Positions 43,942 to 55,619 are shown, numbered from the stretch's first letter. The stretch is 64,000 nt of DNA from Gautieria morchelliformis (GCA_015179125.1 WHVA01000019.1:372001-436000), one strand, 5' to 3'. Notes: generated by a model from the letters alone, not told the origin. Made by a program: numbers and translations.

Positions 43942-45182
43942 AGAAACTCCATTCTCCCTTTCATCATTCCACTTCTATGTTCACTCCGATTGCTCTTCGC
44001 CAAATTCACCGAACAGTTATTTGCTACTTGCGTCATTCGCCAGTAGCCATGCCATCAAACACGATCGACATCCTTTATCCAGCTTGATGGTTCATCACTG
44101 GTCCCATCACCTTCTCAACTCAACCCCCTTTGGGTGTTCCTATGGCCGGACTACATTCGCGGAACGTCCTACCCGTAGATCGTGTGGGATCAACCTGTCG
44201 TGACTCATTTATTTCCCTTACCCAGCTATCCCTACTTTCCCCTCGACCACTCCTCCTCTATGTCTGCTCCATTTGCTCTTTGCCCATTCACCAAACAACT
44301 ACTCGCTACTCGCATCATTCGCCAGCAGGCACGCCATCAAACACGATCGATGTCCTTTACCCGGCCTGATGGTTCATCACTGGTCCCATCATCTTCTTGA
44401 CTCAACCCCCTTTGAGTGTTCCTATGGCCGGAATGCATTCGCTGAACATCCTACCCATAGATCGTGTGGGATCAACCCAGCAGATGAAGAGTCCGTGCAG
44501 GGTAACGTGTATGCAGGTCTCAAGGTGTGTTTTCTTACATAGGTACCTTCGTCCTCTTTCCTCCCCATTGTTTCACATTCTCACTCCTCCCTATTTCTAT
44601 TGTATATGTGTTTAACCTATTTGTATCCTGACTGCGCACCCCTATCCAACCCTGGCTCACGACGGCCTCTTGCCTATTTGCTAATATCATATGAGCATTC
44701 GGTATAAGTAGTTTACATTTGCATGTATATTCCCCAGTTCAATTATCATACGTCTATCTTGTGCAAAACTTGACCTCACTGTGACCATCGTCTTGAGCCC
44801 TCTCCTGTAGATTCCTATCTTTGACCAGAGGAGGAGTTAAGCACCACTGGTAAGTTTTCGTACTTCACCTTCATTACCTTAGCCTTCGTACTATTATCGG
44901 TGCTGTTGGCGAAGGGCTCCGAAGGAGCACCTTTGCCAGTGAAAGGATTGTTGCCGCTTAAACAACCTTTCCATGACATCTTGCAAGTTACATCGTCAAG
45001 TGTCACAGGCTACTTCGCTATGACTGTAGATAGGGTGAGCTCCGTTCGGGCAGCCCTCTTACCTTCTGAACATTTATTGGTTCATCTTATTCGCCGAACG
45101 GCACACTTCTTCGCACAAGCTATTCAGGCATTCACTGTGTTCACTAATACACAATATTAACACCTAAGAACCAATCTTGACA
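43942..45182 (+). repeat. Second copy of the 1.2 kb LTR family
   Basis: Related along its length to 39966-41238. A partial leading copy (43942-44196) is followed by TGTCGTGACTCATTT at 44197 and ends CTTGACA at 45182, as in the solo LTR. On its right it truncates the Gypsy2 third ORF after ~17 codons (45183). Confidence 0.78.
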
Positions 45183-45640
45183 TGTGGCTCAGATGTTGAA
45201 GGATCAACATCCATTCCATCTTTTGATGGCATCATCTGCGTGGGGAGATGATGGTGGTGGTGGTTGCTTCCAAGAAGCGGTGCGCCTCAGAAAGCTCCGA
45301 GGTGAAAATTTAACCGCACCGTGGCCGGTGCGTCACATGGTATACACGTGAATGACACGTCTAGCAGCGCCTGGGGAGGTCGCATGGCCTGCCCACCCCC
45401 CAGAGCTCTAGATAATGATCTAGAGCTTCGAGATCCTTACACGACAACATGGGTTCCCATGTCACGTTGCATAGGGTCCAGCGGACCTGGAACTCCAGGT
45501 CCATCAAGTTTATCCATCAATGTGCTATAATCTCATTGACAAGCCACTCTTCATCGTCGTTCAATCCAAAGTCATCCAATCACTTGGCTTCATGACAAGG
45601 AAACAGTTCATCGTTGTTAGGCTCGTATCGTCATACAAGG
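45183..45640 (-). pseudogene. Gypsy2 chromodomain and start of third ORF
   Basis: On the minus strand the integrase end gives way to a decayed chromodomain (text parallel to EWLVDEI...WEPM, with frame changes), then MMPSKDGMDVDPSTSEP at about 45230, the same start as the Gypsy1 third ORF, cut off after ~17 codons by the LTR ending at 45182. Confidence 0.65.
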
Positions 45641-46600
45641 CTTGAATGGAAGACAGGTGAAATACGACGGCTTTTCAGCTCATCGGGAAGCTCAAGGGTC
45701 ACCGTCGAGGCTTCATTATGCACCTTGACGACACAGTATGGTCCAATATACCGTGGCATGAGTTTTCTGGCTCTTCCTTTTGGCAGAGTCAGGTTTTGGG
45801 TTGACAGGTAAACATGGTCGTTGGCCACGTACATGTTGCTCACTGTACGTTTCTTGTTCACGTGAAACGTTTGTGTCACTCGATACTCAATGATTGCATC
45901 GTGTGCCACCATCAGGTTCCATCTGGCCTGATGTGGGAATCGGGCCACCCCCTAAATGCGGTGTCTGTGGCTATAGGCAGGTCTATCCGCGGCATATAGC
46001 CATGGTTCAGCTCAAAGGGCATGAACCCTGTGGTCACGCTTACATTGCTGTTGAGGGCGAGCTCGACCATTGGGCATTTCACTGCCCAGTCCTTCTGGTC
46101 GTCTCTAACTACAGCACACAGTATTTGGCTGATCGAGTGGTTTGCACGCTCGGTCGCTCCATCCGTTTGGGGATGGAAGGCCGTCGACAGGAGGAGTTTA
46201 GTCCCCATGAGTCGCTGTAGTTCACACCAGAAGATAGATGTGAACTTTGAGTCTCTATCTGAGACAATGGAGTCCGGGACTCCATGGAGGCAGATGACTT
46301 CTTCAGCAACAGCCAGGCTACTCCCTTGGCTGACATGCTCATCGTTGCTGGGACCAGGTGGACATGCGACATTAGTCGGTTGATGACTACCATTAGGTAG
46401 TCACAGTCATTCGACTTGGGCAGGGGCCCCATGAAGTCAATGCCAATAGACTGCCATGGCCTATCTGGAATGGGTAGGCTGTGTAGTGAGCCTTTGGGCT
46501 GCTGTGGCCCGGTCTTTGTCGTTTGGCAATTCACACACAATGTGCAGAACGACGCGATATCCAGGTTCATGCCCAGCCACCAGTATGACCTTCAAACGTA
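45631..46600 (-). pseudogene. Gypsy2 integrase
   Basis: FCTLCVNCQTTKTGPQQPKG, IGIDFMGPLPKSNDCDYLMV, then a frame change near 46260 in which SDRDSKFTS is still readable, AFHPQTDGATERANHSISQI and VTTGFMPFELNHGYMPRIDL. The C-terminal LPKGRARKLMPRYIGPYCVV is intact here, showing the empty site of the solo LTR in Gypsy1. At least two frameshifts. Confidence 0.87.
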
Positions 46601-46693
46601 GTTCGATGTCTTCAGATGGCCATAATGACTGACTATCTGGTGTGCTCGATCAATGATGATTTTGATCAGCCTCCTTCCCCCCTGAAGAACAGA

Positions 46694-48315
46694 TCAGGGG
46701 ATGGCGATGACATCTCTCTGGAGCTGATTCTTTGTACAAATCAGCCCATCCCGGATTCCGAATCTCCGGTGCACATCCTGGTGCTCCATGATCTTTGAGA
46801 ACATGGGGCCCTTATGGTACGCATCTCGTAGGACCTTTGACAGGTCTACGCCTTGTTCGACACTCTGACGCAGTGGAGCACCATCATTGCCTGTGGCAAT
46901 GACTTGGACATTGTCATTGTCATCATCATTGCACGATGCGGCACTGTTCTTGGGCTTTTGTGAGCCCTCGTTCAAGGCAGCAGACTCTAGCACCCACACC
47001 TCTGTCTTCTCCACAAGGTGGTTAGACTGTCTCGTTGCTGCTGTTCGCAGCTCAATATATCGGTCAGTGCGCAGTAGCTCACCTTCCAGGTCTAAGCGCA
47101 CGTCGGCGTTCACGAAGACATGGTCTGGGTGACTGTCGTCACCTGTGTCTCTCTCATAGTAGCATGACAGGCAGTCAGCCACTTTGTTTTCCACTCCGTC
47201 AACATGAACTGTGTTGAAATTGAAGTGGGACAAAAATTCCCACCACCTTACCTGGTAGTCAGACAGGCTCTTTTGGGTCTCAAAGTATTCGAGCCCTTTG
47301 TGATATGTGACGAGGGTGAGCCTTCGTCCTAGAAGTTTATCCTTCCATTTCATGAGAGCTTCAAGCACAGCGATAGTCTCATGCTTGTGGGTCCTGTAGT
47401 GTTGCTGAGCAACACTGAACTTCCTTGACAAGAAGCCGGCTGGCCGACAGGTTTTCCAGTCGGGGCCTTGGCCGTAGACAGCACCGACACCAGCTTTTGA
47501 TCTGTTGATGATAACCTAGATGGGCTCTGGGCTCTGTGCGTCGATTGGATGCAGGACCAGGGCCTTGCAGGCCAACACCCTGATGCTTTGCCTGCATTTG
47601 TCCAGAAGTGGGGTCCATTCAAATGGACGGTTGTTATGCGCACAACCCGATAAGGGGGTCGTGTATGCACTAACATCTGGCATGTAGTGTGCCAGTATTT
47701 TACTAGCCCGAGGAAGCGCTGGACGTCATTGAACGTCCCCAGCCTTCGCCACTCGCAAATGTGTTGCATTTTGTCCTCGTCGGCATGTACACCTTGGCCA
47801 TCAATGATGTGGCCAAGGCACTCCATTTGTATGGAATAGAGATCAGCCTTTTTCTTGCTCTCAGAAAAAGGTGGTTCTTCCTCAGTCTGTCAAAGACAAT
47901 ATAGAGGTGCTCCTTATGTTCCTGTATCGAGAGCGAGAAGATGAAGATGTCATCCATGTATACATGGACGAAGCGACCTATGCAGTCGCAGAAGATTGCC
48001 ATCATCATGGCTCCTGAAGGTGCCAAGGATCGTAGCAAAGGCCGTCTTTGCTACATGATCCGGATGAATCCGGATCTGCTCATATGCTTCGGACATATCG
48101 AGTTTGGTGTCATACCAACAGCAAGCCATGTCGCTGCGGATGATATCTTGATCTGGGAAGGGCATAACTTCCTTCACAGTGTTCTCGTCCTGCTGGCGCA
48201 GATCAAAGATGGTTCGCAGTGTACCATTCTTCTTTGGAACGCACAGCATAGGTACAGCCTGTTGTGCAACTGCCGGTATCCACCACTTTGCAGTGGTGTA
48301 GCATTCTATCTTCAC
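46694..48315 (-). pseudogene. Gypsy2 reverse transcriptase and RNase H
   Basis: VPMLCVPKKNGTLRTIFDLR, TKLDMSEAYEQIRIHPDHVA, a deletion after FATILGTFRS, then FVHVYMDDIFIFSLSIQEHK with intact YMDD, and MECLGHIIDGQGVHADEDKM. RNase H reads SRKFSVAQQHYRTHKHETIA and LTLVTYHKGLEYF, with the catalytic Asp of TDHK changed to Tyr. Split into at least three frames. Confidence 0.87.
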
Positions 48316-48338
48316 GGACAGTTCCTCTCAGTTCATTT

Positions 48339-49570
48339 TCAGCCATCATAGGATGGCTGTGACGATGATCTCAAACTCTTCGAGGTCAGATCCCACAGCG
48401 GATGGCTCAGGGTGTGTGCCAGCTTCACGCCGGCCTTTGCTAGCACAGATGTTTCTGGGTCTGTGTCGGTGGTGTCTGCTAGTGCCACATGGATCATCCG
48501 TGTGATTCCATCATATGGCTCCAGCAGTATGAGGTCTGCCTGATCTGGTATGCCCTGCCCTTCCGTTGGGGCCATGGATCGTTCGCCTGGCTGTGATTCC
48601 ACCCAGGGCAGGTTGTTGTATGCCCTAGTGGGACCTGGGCCCAGGTCGGGCTTGGGATCGGGAGCATGTTGTGCTCTTGGATCTGGGGGGGTCCTGTGCC
48701 TGGTGTCCCCCGTCAGCCCCATGCTGTGGATGCACAGCCTGCTGTTGTAGGCTGTGCACACTTGTCGTGCTTCCTGCACAGCGCATGCAAGCTGCCCTCA
48801 GGCTGCTGAGTGGCGTGGCTCTGGGCCACTGCTTCCTCAGCATTCTTCACTAGCAGCTCAAGGGCCCGCGTATGGCAGCGCACAGCTGCAGCCTCTTTCT
48901 GCTGCCAGTGCGTGGCTTCGAGCTCTAAGCTCTCTGTCATTGCCTCAGAGAATCTGCTCTCTGATGATCTGTTGGATCATCTTACGGCTGTCTGTGGGGG
49001 CAGCCGGTTCTCCTTGGGGTTCATTTCTGAACAGCACGTCCTGTTCGACCTGGGCAGCTGGCGGTGGCATTCGCTGCCGGTCCAGTCCTTTTCGGCATGG
49101 GTCTTCCACCTCGTGGGCACGTTCGCTGGGTGCAGACTGGTGCGAGCTTTGATGTGGCGTCCCATGTTCCCCGAGCGAGCGGAGGGCTGTCTGGACATCC
49201 TCCAGTGTGGCAGTGTCCCGTTGGGGATCTCCTCTATCTGGTGGAGCTCCTTGCCAAACTGCATAAGGGCAGACACAATTTTATCAAGCCGCAATGCGAT
49301 ATGCTTGTGCTTGTGGCCCATGAGGGCATTCTGGTGCAATGCGTCCTGCACCTGTTTGCCATTGCATCCGCGTTTCATTGTCAATGGCGTGTGTCCTCGA
49401 GCTCTTGTGGCTTGAGCTCGAGTATTCTGAGCCCTGAACGTCGTCGGGGGCTCATCTTTTTTGTCTTCATCCTGCTTCGGGGACGATAGTCATCGCTCAG
49501 CTTCGCGAGCAGCGGCTCGAGTCTCGGCTTCATGCCCACCTCAATTGTGATGCTCTGCCATCTCATGACG
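48339..49570 (-). pseudogene. Gypsy2 gag-like leader region
   Basis: Broken minus-strand frames (49566-49381, 49384-48977, 48940-48713, 48779-48339). They contain a basic stretch, a possible helical segment (KHIALRLDKIVSALMQFGKE) and Pro-rich text, but I see no zinc knuckle. By position, after the 5' LTR and before RT, it is the N-terminal gag portion. The conserved capsid and protease found in Gypsy1 are deleted. Confidence 0.5.
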
Positions 49571-49987
49571 GCGAGACTTCTCTGCCTTTCCCTTTGTCTC
49601 TGGGCAGAGGGGATTGGGGGGGCGGCGCCAGCCTATCACTCAGCAATGTCTCATCCTCGACCACACTTGGAGAGACGTGGTCGGGGTTTTCCTTGTCCTC
49701 TATTGGGGGACGAGGGCGGTGAGATCTATGATCTCTCCATCTTCTGGTGTCCTGGGTTCTTGGTCCAGGGTTGTGTCAGCCGTCGTGTCGCTGGGCTGCG
49801 CCTGGGGCATGGACCTCAAGCTCGTGGCTCGCATCTGTCTTTGACTGCATGGAATCATCACGCTCACAGCCGACAGTAGAGGGTCTACTGGAGGGTCTCA
49901 ACGATTTTAGTCATTGACGTAGCGATCCTTTTCAAGATTTCTCCAAATCCACAATCGGTTGGTCACATGGCGATCAACCGCAGGATA

Positions 49988-50190
49988 GTTCAAAGATATA
50001 GATCTTAAGCCTCTTGTCGCAAGGGCACACAGAACTTGACCAAGGTGTGGTATTCTGAATGCTATGTAGTGACAGTTGTAAGGTAAGATGCGATGGGAAC
50101 CACTGGCCGGTTCCCACGCATGAACTGTACAGTGGGTCCTTAAGGGGCCCACCGGTATTAGGTAAGCACTATGTACATAGGTTATTTACA
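49988..50190 (-). repeat. Gypsy2 5' LTR
   Basis: On the minus strand TGTAAATAACCTATGTACAT onward, about 203 bp, matching 43739-43941. Confidence 0.8.
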
Positions 50191-50324
50191 CCCACTGTGA
50201 TGCAATGCAGTGCAGTGTTTACCAATTAAACAAATACAATGAAAACATAATGTATTCCAGTAGCATCTGGTCAGTACCTATAGCTAGGGAATTCAATATC
50301 CATCGTATCCAACCCATGCCTGTT

Positions 50325-50558
50325 TCACAGTGCCTGGATCAAGACACCACAGCTTTTTCTGTGTGGAGGTTTTGCATTTTTACCTTTGCCAGCCTTCATT
50401 GTTGGGGCACCAGCACCCACGCTGTCTGGCTCAGAGGCCCCAGATGCATCACCAATGATGACAGGTATCTGCACTGCTTGTTGTGTACACAGGGAGGCAC
50501 TCGCAGATGGTCTCGACCTCGAGGCTCCCATTGTCATGGCCTTTGATTTCAAAAGCAA
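50325..50558 (-). pseudogene. Duplicated hypothetical ORF fragment, copy b
   Basis: 77 codons. QIPVIIGDASGASEPDSVGA and GAPTMKAGKGKNAKPPHRKS match the neighbouring ORF at 51160-50798 (PVIIGDAAGAAEPDHVGAGA, PTTKAGKGKKHKTSAEKA). The product is Ala/Gly/Lys-rich, basic at the end, and unknown. It is shorter and diverged from the neighbour. Confidence 0.35.
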
Positions 50559-50797
50559 CTGACCTGACTAGGTAAGGTTCATACCTAATCATTGGAAGAA
50601 GGATAACTAGTTCATTCAACAGGAGCGTCTCGCGCTATTTGAGGGGTTGAGTGGAGCAGGCGAGACATGTTCCTAGGAGGCGGTGTGACAGGTGTAGGTC
50701 CAGCTCAGATGTCAGACAGTCAGTTGTACAGTAAAACCAGGCAAAAGCACTGAGTACATACCTGTTTGTGACTGGTCGCCGTCTCCCCATGTAACCT

Positions 50798-51160
50798 TTA
50801 AGATTCCTTTGCACAGTGGCAAAGTGGCTCCCAGAGGGTCCACGGCTTGGCCACTGTCAATAGGTTTATTGAGAGAGTTGCCACCACCATCATGTTAGTA
50901 CTGTATGCAAACCAATATTGCATCTGAACAACCCCAGAGGCTTCAGCAGAAGCCGCAGCCGAGGCATCTTCCACAGCTTTTTCTGCAGAGGTTTTGTGTT
51001 TTTTACCTTTGCCAGCCTTTGTTGTTGGGGCACCAGCACCCACATGGTCTGGCTCAGCGGCCCCAGCTGCATCACCAATAATGACAGGTTGTGGGTCAGG
51101 ATTCTTGCAATTGGGTGAGCTGCTACGCGTCGCTGGCTGTCCAGGCGGCGGCTCTGCCAT
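50798..51160 (-). CDS. Hypothetical ORF, copy a of a duplicated pair
   Basis: 120 codons starting MAEPPPGQPATRSSSPNCKN, then the PVIIGDAAGAAEPDHVGAGA / AGKGKKHKTSAEKA block shared with 50325-50558, then SAAASAEAS, after which the text changes character (an intron may start there). I do not recognise the family. A Lys-rich stretch suggests nucleic-acid binding, but that is speculation. Confidence 0.3.
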   Translation of the reverse strand: MAEPPPGQPATRSSSPNCKNPDPQPVIIGDAAGAAEPDHVGAGAPTTKAGKGKKHKTSAEKAVEDASAAASAEASGVVQMQYWFAYSTNMMVVATLSINLLTVAKPWTLWEPLCHCAKES

Positions 51161-51264
51161 ACAGTGGGAAAGCTTAATAGGGCACAGTGCTACACACTAC
51201 ACCCTAACTACTTTAAATGGTCAGTAGTGACCATTGGAGGCTGTTGGGGCATACACTAGTTAAC

Positions 51265-51375
51265 TGATCCGGTGGGTGGTCACCGGTGAGCACAAGAATA
51301 GATCACCAAGGGCGACTACCCTTCACCGGTCGCCACCAGTGCACATCACTGGGTAGTGTCGAGGGAGTGTTGGCC
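51265..51375 (-). repeat. ~110 bp repeat, right member of the inverted pair
   Basis: Reverse complement of 20797-20915, about 90% similar, including GGGTAGTGTCGAGGGAGTGT. It lies about 80 bp from the 3' flank of C2. Confidence 0.7.
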
Positions 51376-51810
51376 ATATTACTCCAAAATATGGTCGTGC
51401 GGCTACAGTAATAGCAAGTTATCAGCTGACTCCACTGTCTCACCGCTCTATGAAACTCCATGTGATCACACTGAGCCCTTCAGGACATGACTGCAGCATG
51501 GTATACAACTGCTACCGTCAATGTGCTCTTGCCTGCCATAAGCATCTACCGTTCTATAACCAGCCATGTCCAATATTATTTGTATTCTAACCAGGTGCAA
51601 AAAATGACAGGAACTTCAATATGTCACTGCTCGGAATTGTCAACGTTGTATAGCCGCTAAGCATCTCGAATTGCACTCATCATCCTGTGCATCCAGCATA
51701 AAGGCCATATTAGTCAAAGTACGACGAGGAGAATTCTACTTACAGATCACAGAAGAGGTATAATTGTGTCATGAGAGTCAGAACTGCCTGGGGAAGACCG
51801 ACCAAATATT

Positions 51811-54157
51811 TCATCTAGTGCCCTCTCTTTCTTCAGTGGGGGAGGATTGCTCGGCCTCACTGTGCCTAGGCTCTGAGTATGGTGGTGGCGGATCCGAGGA
51901 CCGCAGGTTACTGCTAGACGTTGATTGGGAGGTGATGCTAAGTCGGCTTGGCGCTACGGTTTGCGTTTCAAGCCGTCGAGGAGTACCTTGCGTCGCAAGT
52001 CCGGGGTCTGCGAATGGGTCTGATTGCTCGAAAACAACGCGTGCGTCATCTCCGAAAGGGTCGCGCGGGACATCAGGCACGACCTCGTGTTTAGTATGAG
52101 CAGTGGAATCAGAAGTGATGTTGGTAACGGGAGAGAGGTCGATCGCCGCCATTTTCGCGCGATTGGGATGGTTCTCGGGGTCATCACGATGCGCCTCATA
52201 GGGCTCTATTACAAAAGGCAAGAAGCGATCGCGAGTGGGAGTAAGGGACGGTGCCGCTGAAGCACGGGGGTCAGCTGCACGTATACGCCGCTGCTTCTTT
52301 CGGCGCAAAACGATGCAGACTGTAAGTAATATCAGAACAAACAGGGTTGAGCCTACGGCGGCACCGATCGTGGCGCTTTGGTTGGAGCCACCAGTTCTGA
52401 AATCGGATAGTGAGTCAACTGCCAAATATGACATGTGAAAAGAAACGAACAAAGAGCCACGTGCAGAGGGGTTTGGCACGACGGCGGTAGTGAGCACCTG
52501 GGTGGGAACTCCCCCAATGTCAGTTGAAGTCAAAAAGGTGGCCGTGATTGACGCAGGTGGAGCCTGCGTTTCCGTTGTTGCCTGTCTGGAAGGACGTGTC
52601 AAACGAGTTTCGGGGTCGCGACCGGGGACAGACACAAAAACAATCAATACGCCCATCGTTTCACATCTCCCAATACAATAGAAAGCGAACACAGGATAGT
52701 GAAATAGAGACATACCCCTGTGCATTAGTTGTAACGATTGTTGAGCCCGGAACTCCAACTGGCGCAGTGGCAACGGTGCCGCTAGCGTTGTCCCCCAGAG
52801 CTGTTGCTACAACATTGTTAGCCCCGAGGCTGCAGTTTATGGCGTTAAAGAAGCACAGCCGGGAAAGGCATGGAATATCCTTACCGGGTCAAAATAGATA
52901 TAGCCTGAGATGATTGGGAAGCCGCCGGCGACTGGGATGCAAGTGCTGTCATCCCTCCTGGCATTGCTAACACCGGTGAGGGTGGCATAGACGATGGGAA
53001 AGCCATAGGTGGCGGAGTAGGTGGAGCACTCATGAGGGCCGGAGGTTGAGAATTATGGGATACACTAAACATATACAACAGATTGAATTACAATTTACAG
53101 GTAATGTGGTCGTTGACTTACGGGGTACTCATCCCACCTGGCGCATTTGCTGCAGGGGTTACTCCTTGGGGTTGGGAGAATGCAGGCCTGGAAGGGATAT
53201 CCTTCAGAAAGCTCACACTCAGTTTTCGAATAACCTACGCATTCGATCCGCCGCTACCCTGTCCACCTTGAACCGCACCATGAGCGACACTAGAGGGCGG
53301 CGCCGGCTGGGCAGGTGCATTCGGGGGAGATGGTGGAGACTTACGAATTCTCCGATATACCATTGACGTGTGTGTAAATGCCACGGACGCCGCCATTACG
53401 AGCCGCTATGGGGGCGCCATTGACACTAGCACCCTTATTCAAGCCATTATCCCTTCCATGGATTCCCGACTCAATATTCACCATATATGAAGCCTGGACG
53501 GATGCCGCCTGCACTGAGGCAGAAGTCCTAGCGCTGGTGACTCCTGCTCCGACTGCGGTCCCTCCAGTTACCTCAAGCCCGACATTCTTAACAATGCGTG
53601 GGAGACCTCCTCCGCCGCTGTTGTCATTGCCAGTGTCGTCAACAACGCCCGACGACAAACTCGGAGGAGCGACGTCAAATCCAAAACCACGTCTGATCAC
53701 AGTGATCCGTTCACTACCACCATTGTTCGCGCCATTCCCTGAAGGAGAAGGAGGGGAAACTCGAGTCACGGACCCTTGAGAAGACGGAGACTGTGTGAAA
53801 TGGAATTGCGAAGCTCCAGCACTCTGTTGTATAGACGGCACAGCCGGTGAAACTGACACGGAAGGCTTCGAGTTTGATCCCAGACTCGAAGATGGTGGCC
53901 GAAACCCACCAGAGCGTGCTTGCATCAGACTAGTACCAGCAGATACCATAGGTGCAAGGTCTGTGAATCAATAATTAGTATATTCGTGGCCAAGTTTCCT
54001 CGGGCTACGGCAGCAACTCAAGATACTGGACCACCGAGTAACACCAAGAGATCTAAATGATCTAGATTCACTCACGTATATCTTTAACCACTCCTGTAGA
54101 CCGAGCTACCGCAGACGGGGTGGTCGTTGAGCCCCGATGCCTAGGCACTGGTGTCAT
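51811..54157 (-). CDS. Mucin-like single-TM protein family, copy C2
   Basis: ATG at 54157. Exon 1 is 82 nt (54157-54076; MTPVPRHRGSTTTPSAVARS), followed by GTGAGT. A Ser/Gly-rich exon (about 53965-53347) has VAPPSLSSGVVDDTGN and VGLEVTGGTAVGAGVTSART. Small exons follow, as in C3 (GGMTALASQSPAASQSSQ). The tail exon has ATIGAAVGSTLFVLILLTVC, the transmembrane segment, then RRKKQRR and a cytoplasmic part with HTKHEVVPDVPRDPFGDDAR, SDPFADPGLATQG and DPPPPYSEP (PPxY, a WW-domain ligand of Rsp5-type ligases). It stops at 51811. No signal peptide is obvious. The extracellular part is Ser/Thr/Pro-rich, so heavy O-glycosylation and a cell-wall or sensor role are plausible but unproven. It lacks the mini-exon array of C3. 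Confidence 0.7.
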
Positions 54158-54429
54158 CGCGCTGCGTGTGTGACGGGGAAAGTAGGAATAGCCTGGGGAT
54201 ATTTACCCAAGTGATTAGATGAACGCTTCAGCATAGGATCAGGGTGTTGTGTCAATAATAAATAGGCTGTGGCGATCCCGGATAACACATATAAATGTAT
54301 GAAGAAGAATAGCAAAGCTACTAGTAGACGGGTGTGATCCGAACTAGTGTAACAATGTATACTGAACAGCCAGCACACCAAGGCCCTGATGATGCAAAAG
54401 ATTGTGGTAGTAATCATAAGCTCTCTCAA
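54154..54429 (-). CDS. Small hydrophobic ORF upstream of C2, ATGA overlap
   Basis: 91 codons with two hydrophobic segments (ITTTIFCIIRALVCWLF and LLVALLFFFIHLYVLSGIAT). The stop overlaps the C2 start as ATGA. It is colinear with 20164-20439, with substitutions but no length change. Confidence 0.35.
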   Translation of the reverse strand: MRELMITTTIFCIIRALVCWLFSIHCYTSSDHTRLLVALLFFFIHLYVLSGIATAYLLLTQHPDPMLKRSSNHLGKYPQAIPTFPVTHAAR

Positions 54430-55110
54430 CTGAGCCTATGCGACTGTTCCAGTGCCACATTCAAGTCAGCCATTGGATCCGAGCGCCGAGATCGCGTAAG
54501 ACTTTCAACAAGGCAACAGGCCATTAAGGATGTGATGTAGTACTGTGCCCTAAAACATATGATGTGGCCTTGGGAAGTGCAGTAGAGTGTGACCGCTGCG
54601 CGCTGCATGAGGTTGCTTATTGAGGGATCTCAGATCCGACCGGCGGGAGAAGTCGAGGACATAACAAGAATGTGAGAACTTGATCATAAGTATGTGTTCA
54701 GCGCATCAGAGAGAACAGCAGTAGGAAACTGTACTGGTGATGCATTAGTAACATTTTCCCACGCGGCGACTCGTTCGTCAGTTGATATCAAAACCCCACA
54801 GGAGCATGTCTGACACACACTACTGTGGCATGACAACCCAAAGCTGTGTACGCCTCGGAAAGTTGAACAGATATAACAAGCGCAGGGACCAAAGCCGATA
54901 GGCAAGTTACAGAGCCATTGCAGAGCAAACGAATGGCATGCTTAATCATGCATAGCTAGCTGAGAGCCCCGTATTGCACTCGGGAGCCGGTGCATCCAAC
55001 CTAAGCTCAGTGAGAGTCAGATGGGGATAAAAGTATATCTGCTTACTGTTCAAACAAGAGGTATAATCGTTCCCGGATACGGAACTTAGGAAACTGCTAC
55101 AGTGCTACTA

Positions 55111-55607
55111 CTAAATCTGCTTAGTTCTATCTATCGCTGTGGGTGACAACTCCTCGGGTGCAGGACCCTCCCCATCCAACGCACTACTTGCATTAAATCG
55201 GCTTGGCGCTACGACTTGCATTTCAAGCCGAGGTGTGAACGGCACACACTGGGGATGCATGAATGGCTTTGGATCCGGAAAGACAATCGTGAGAGGCATG
55301 AAAATATTTCAAAGAGTGCGTGGGTTGGTGATGCGAAGGTGTGCCGTCTGTACGGCAGAGCGCTGGGTCGCCCCGTGCTACAGCATTTCCTGTAGGCATG
55401 AAGAGGACGGCGGGCAAGAACTATGGGAGAGGAGCTCAAAACGAAAGACGTGAATGAGAAGCATATTCGTGGTGAATCCAAGGGGTCACAGTAACAACTG
55501 AATGGACCGTCAACCACGTCAAGTGATCAAAACTTACTCACTCGTGTCTGTAGCCACTGCTGCAGATGGACGGGCCGCTACGCGGCCCTGGGCAAGTACC
55601 ACGCCAT
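55111..55607 (-). pseudogene. Collapsed relic of the mucin-like family, C4
   Basis: Contains only the two ends of the gene. Near 55607 ATG and VVLAQGRVAARPSAAVATDT (one base out of frame with the ATG) followed by GTGAGT mirror exon 1 of C3. At 55299-55111, FPDPKPFMHPQCVPFTPRLE, MQVVAPSRFNASSALDGEGP mirrors the C3 cytoplasmic tail (PDPFADPERIPPG, APSRLSAGSSLDGEG). The extracellular and membrane exons are deleted. It lies between C2 and C3 on the same strand. Confidence 0.6.
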
Positions 55608-55619
55608 TGCTCTCCGTAT

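Larger units (their letters stand above)
45183..50190 (-). mobile_element. Second chromodomain Gypsy copy, internally deleted (Gypsy2)
   Basis: Minus-strand order: 5' LTR (50190-49988), gag-like leader, RT, RNase H, integrase, chromodomain, start of the third ORF, cut by an LTR at 45183. Compared with Gypsy1 the capsid and protease are missing; the coding jumps near 48340 directly into the RT N-terminus. Several frameshifts are present. It lies head-to-head with Gypsy1, forming an inverted arrangement. Confidence 0.87.
50191..51264. other. Region with a duplicated small-gene fragment, otherwise no gene
   Basis: Holds two related minus-strand ORF fragments (listed separately) and a right-hand flank of the island. 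Nothing else is recognised. Confidence 0.4.

Noticed and set aside
20797..51375. Starship-type giant element
   Set aside because: No tyrosine-recombinase captain gene is visible, and Starships lack terminal inverted repeats of this kind.
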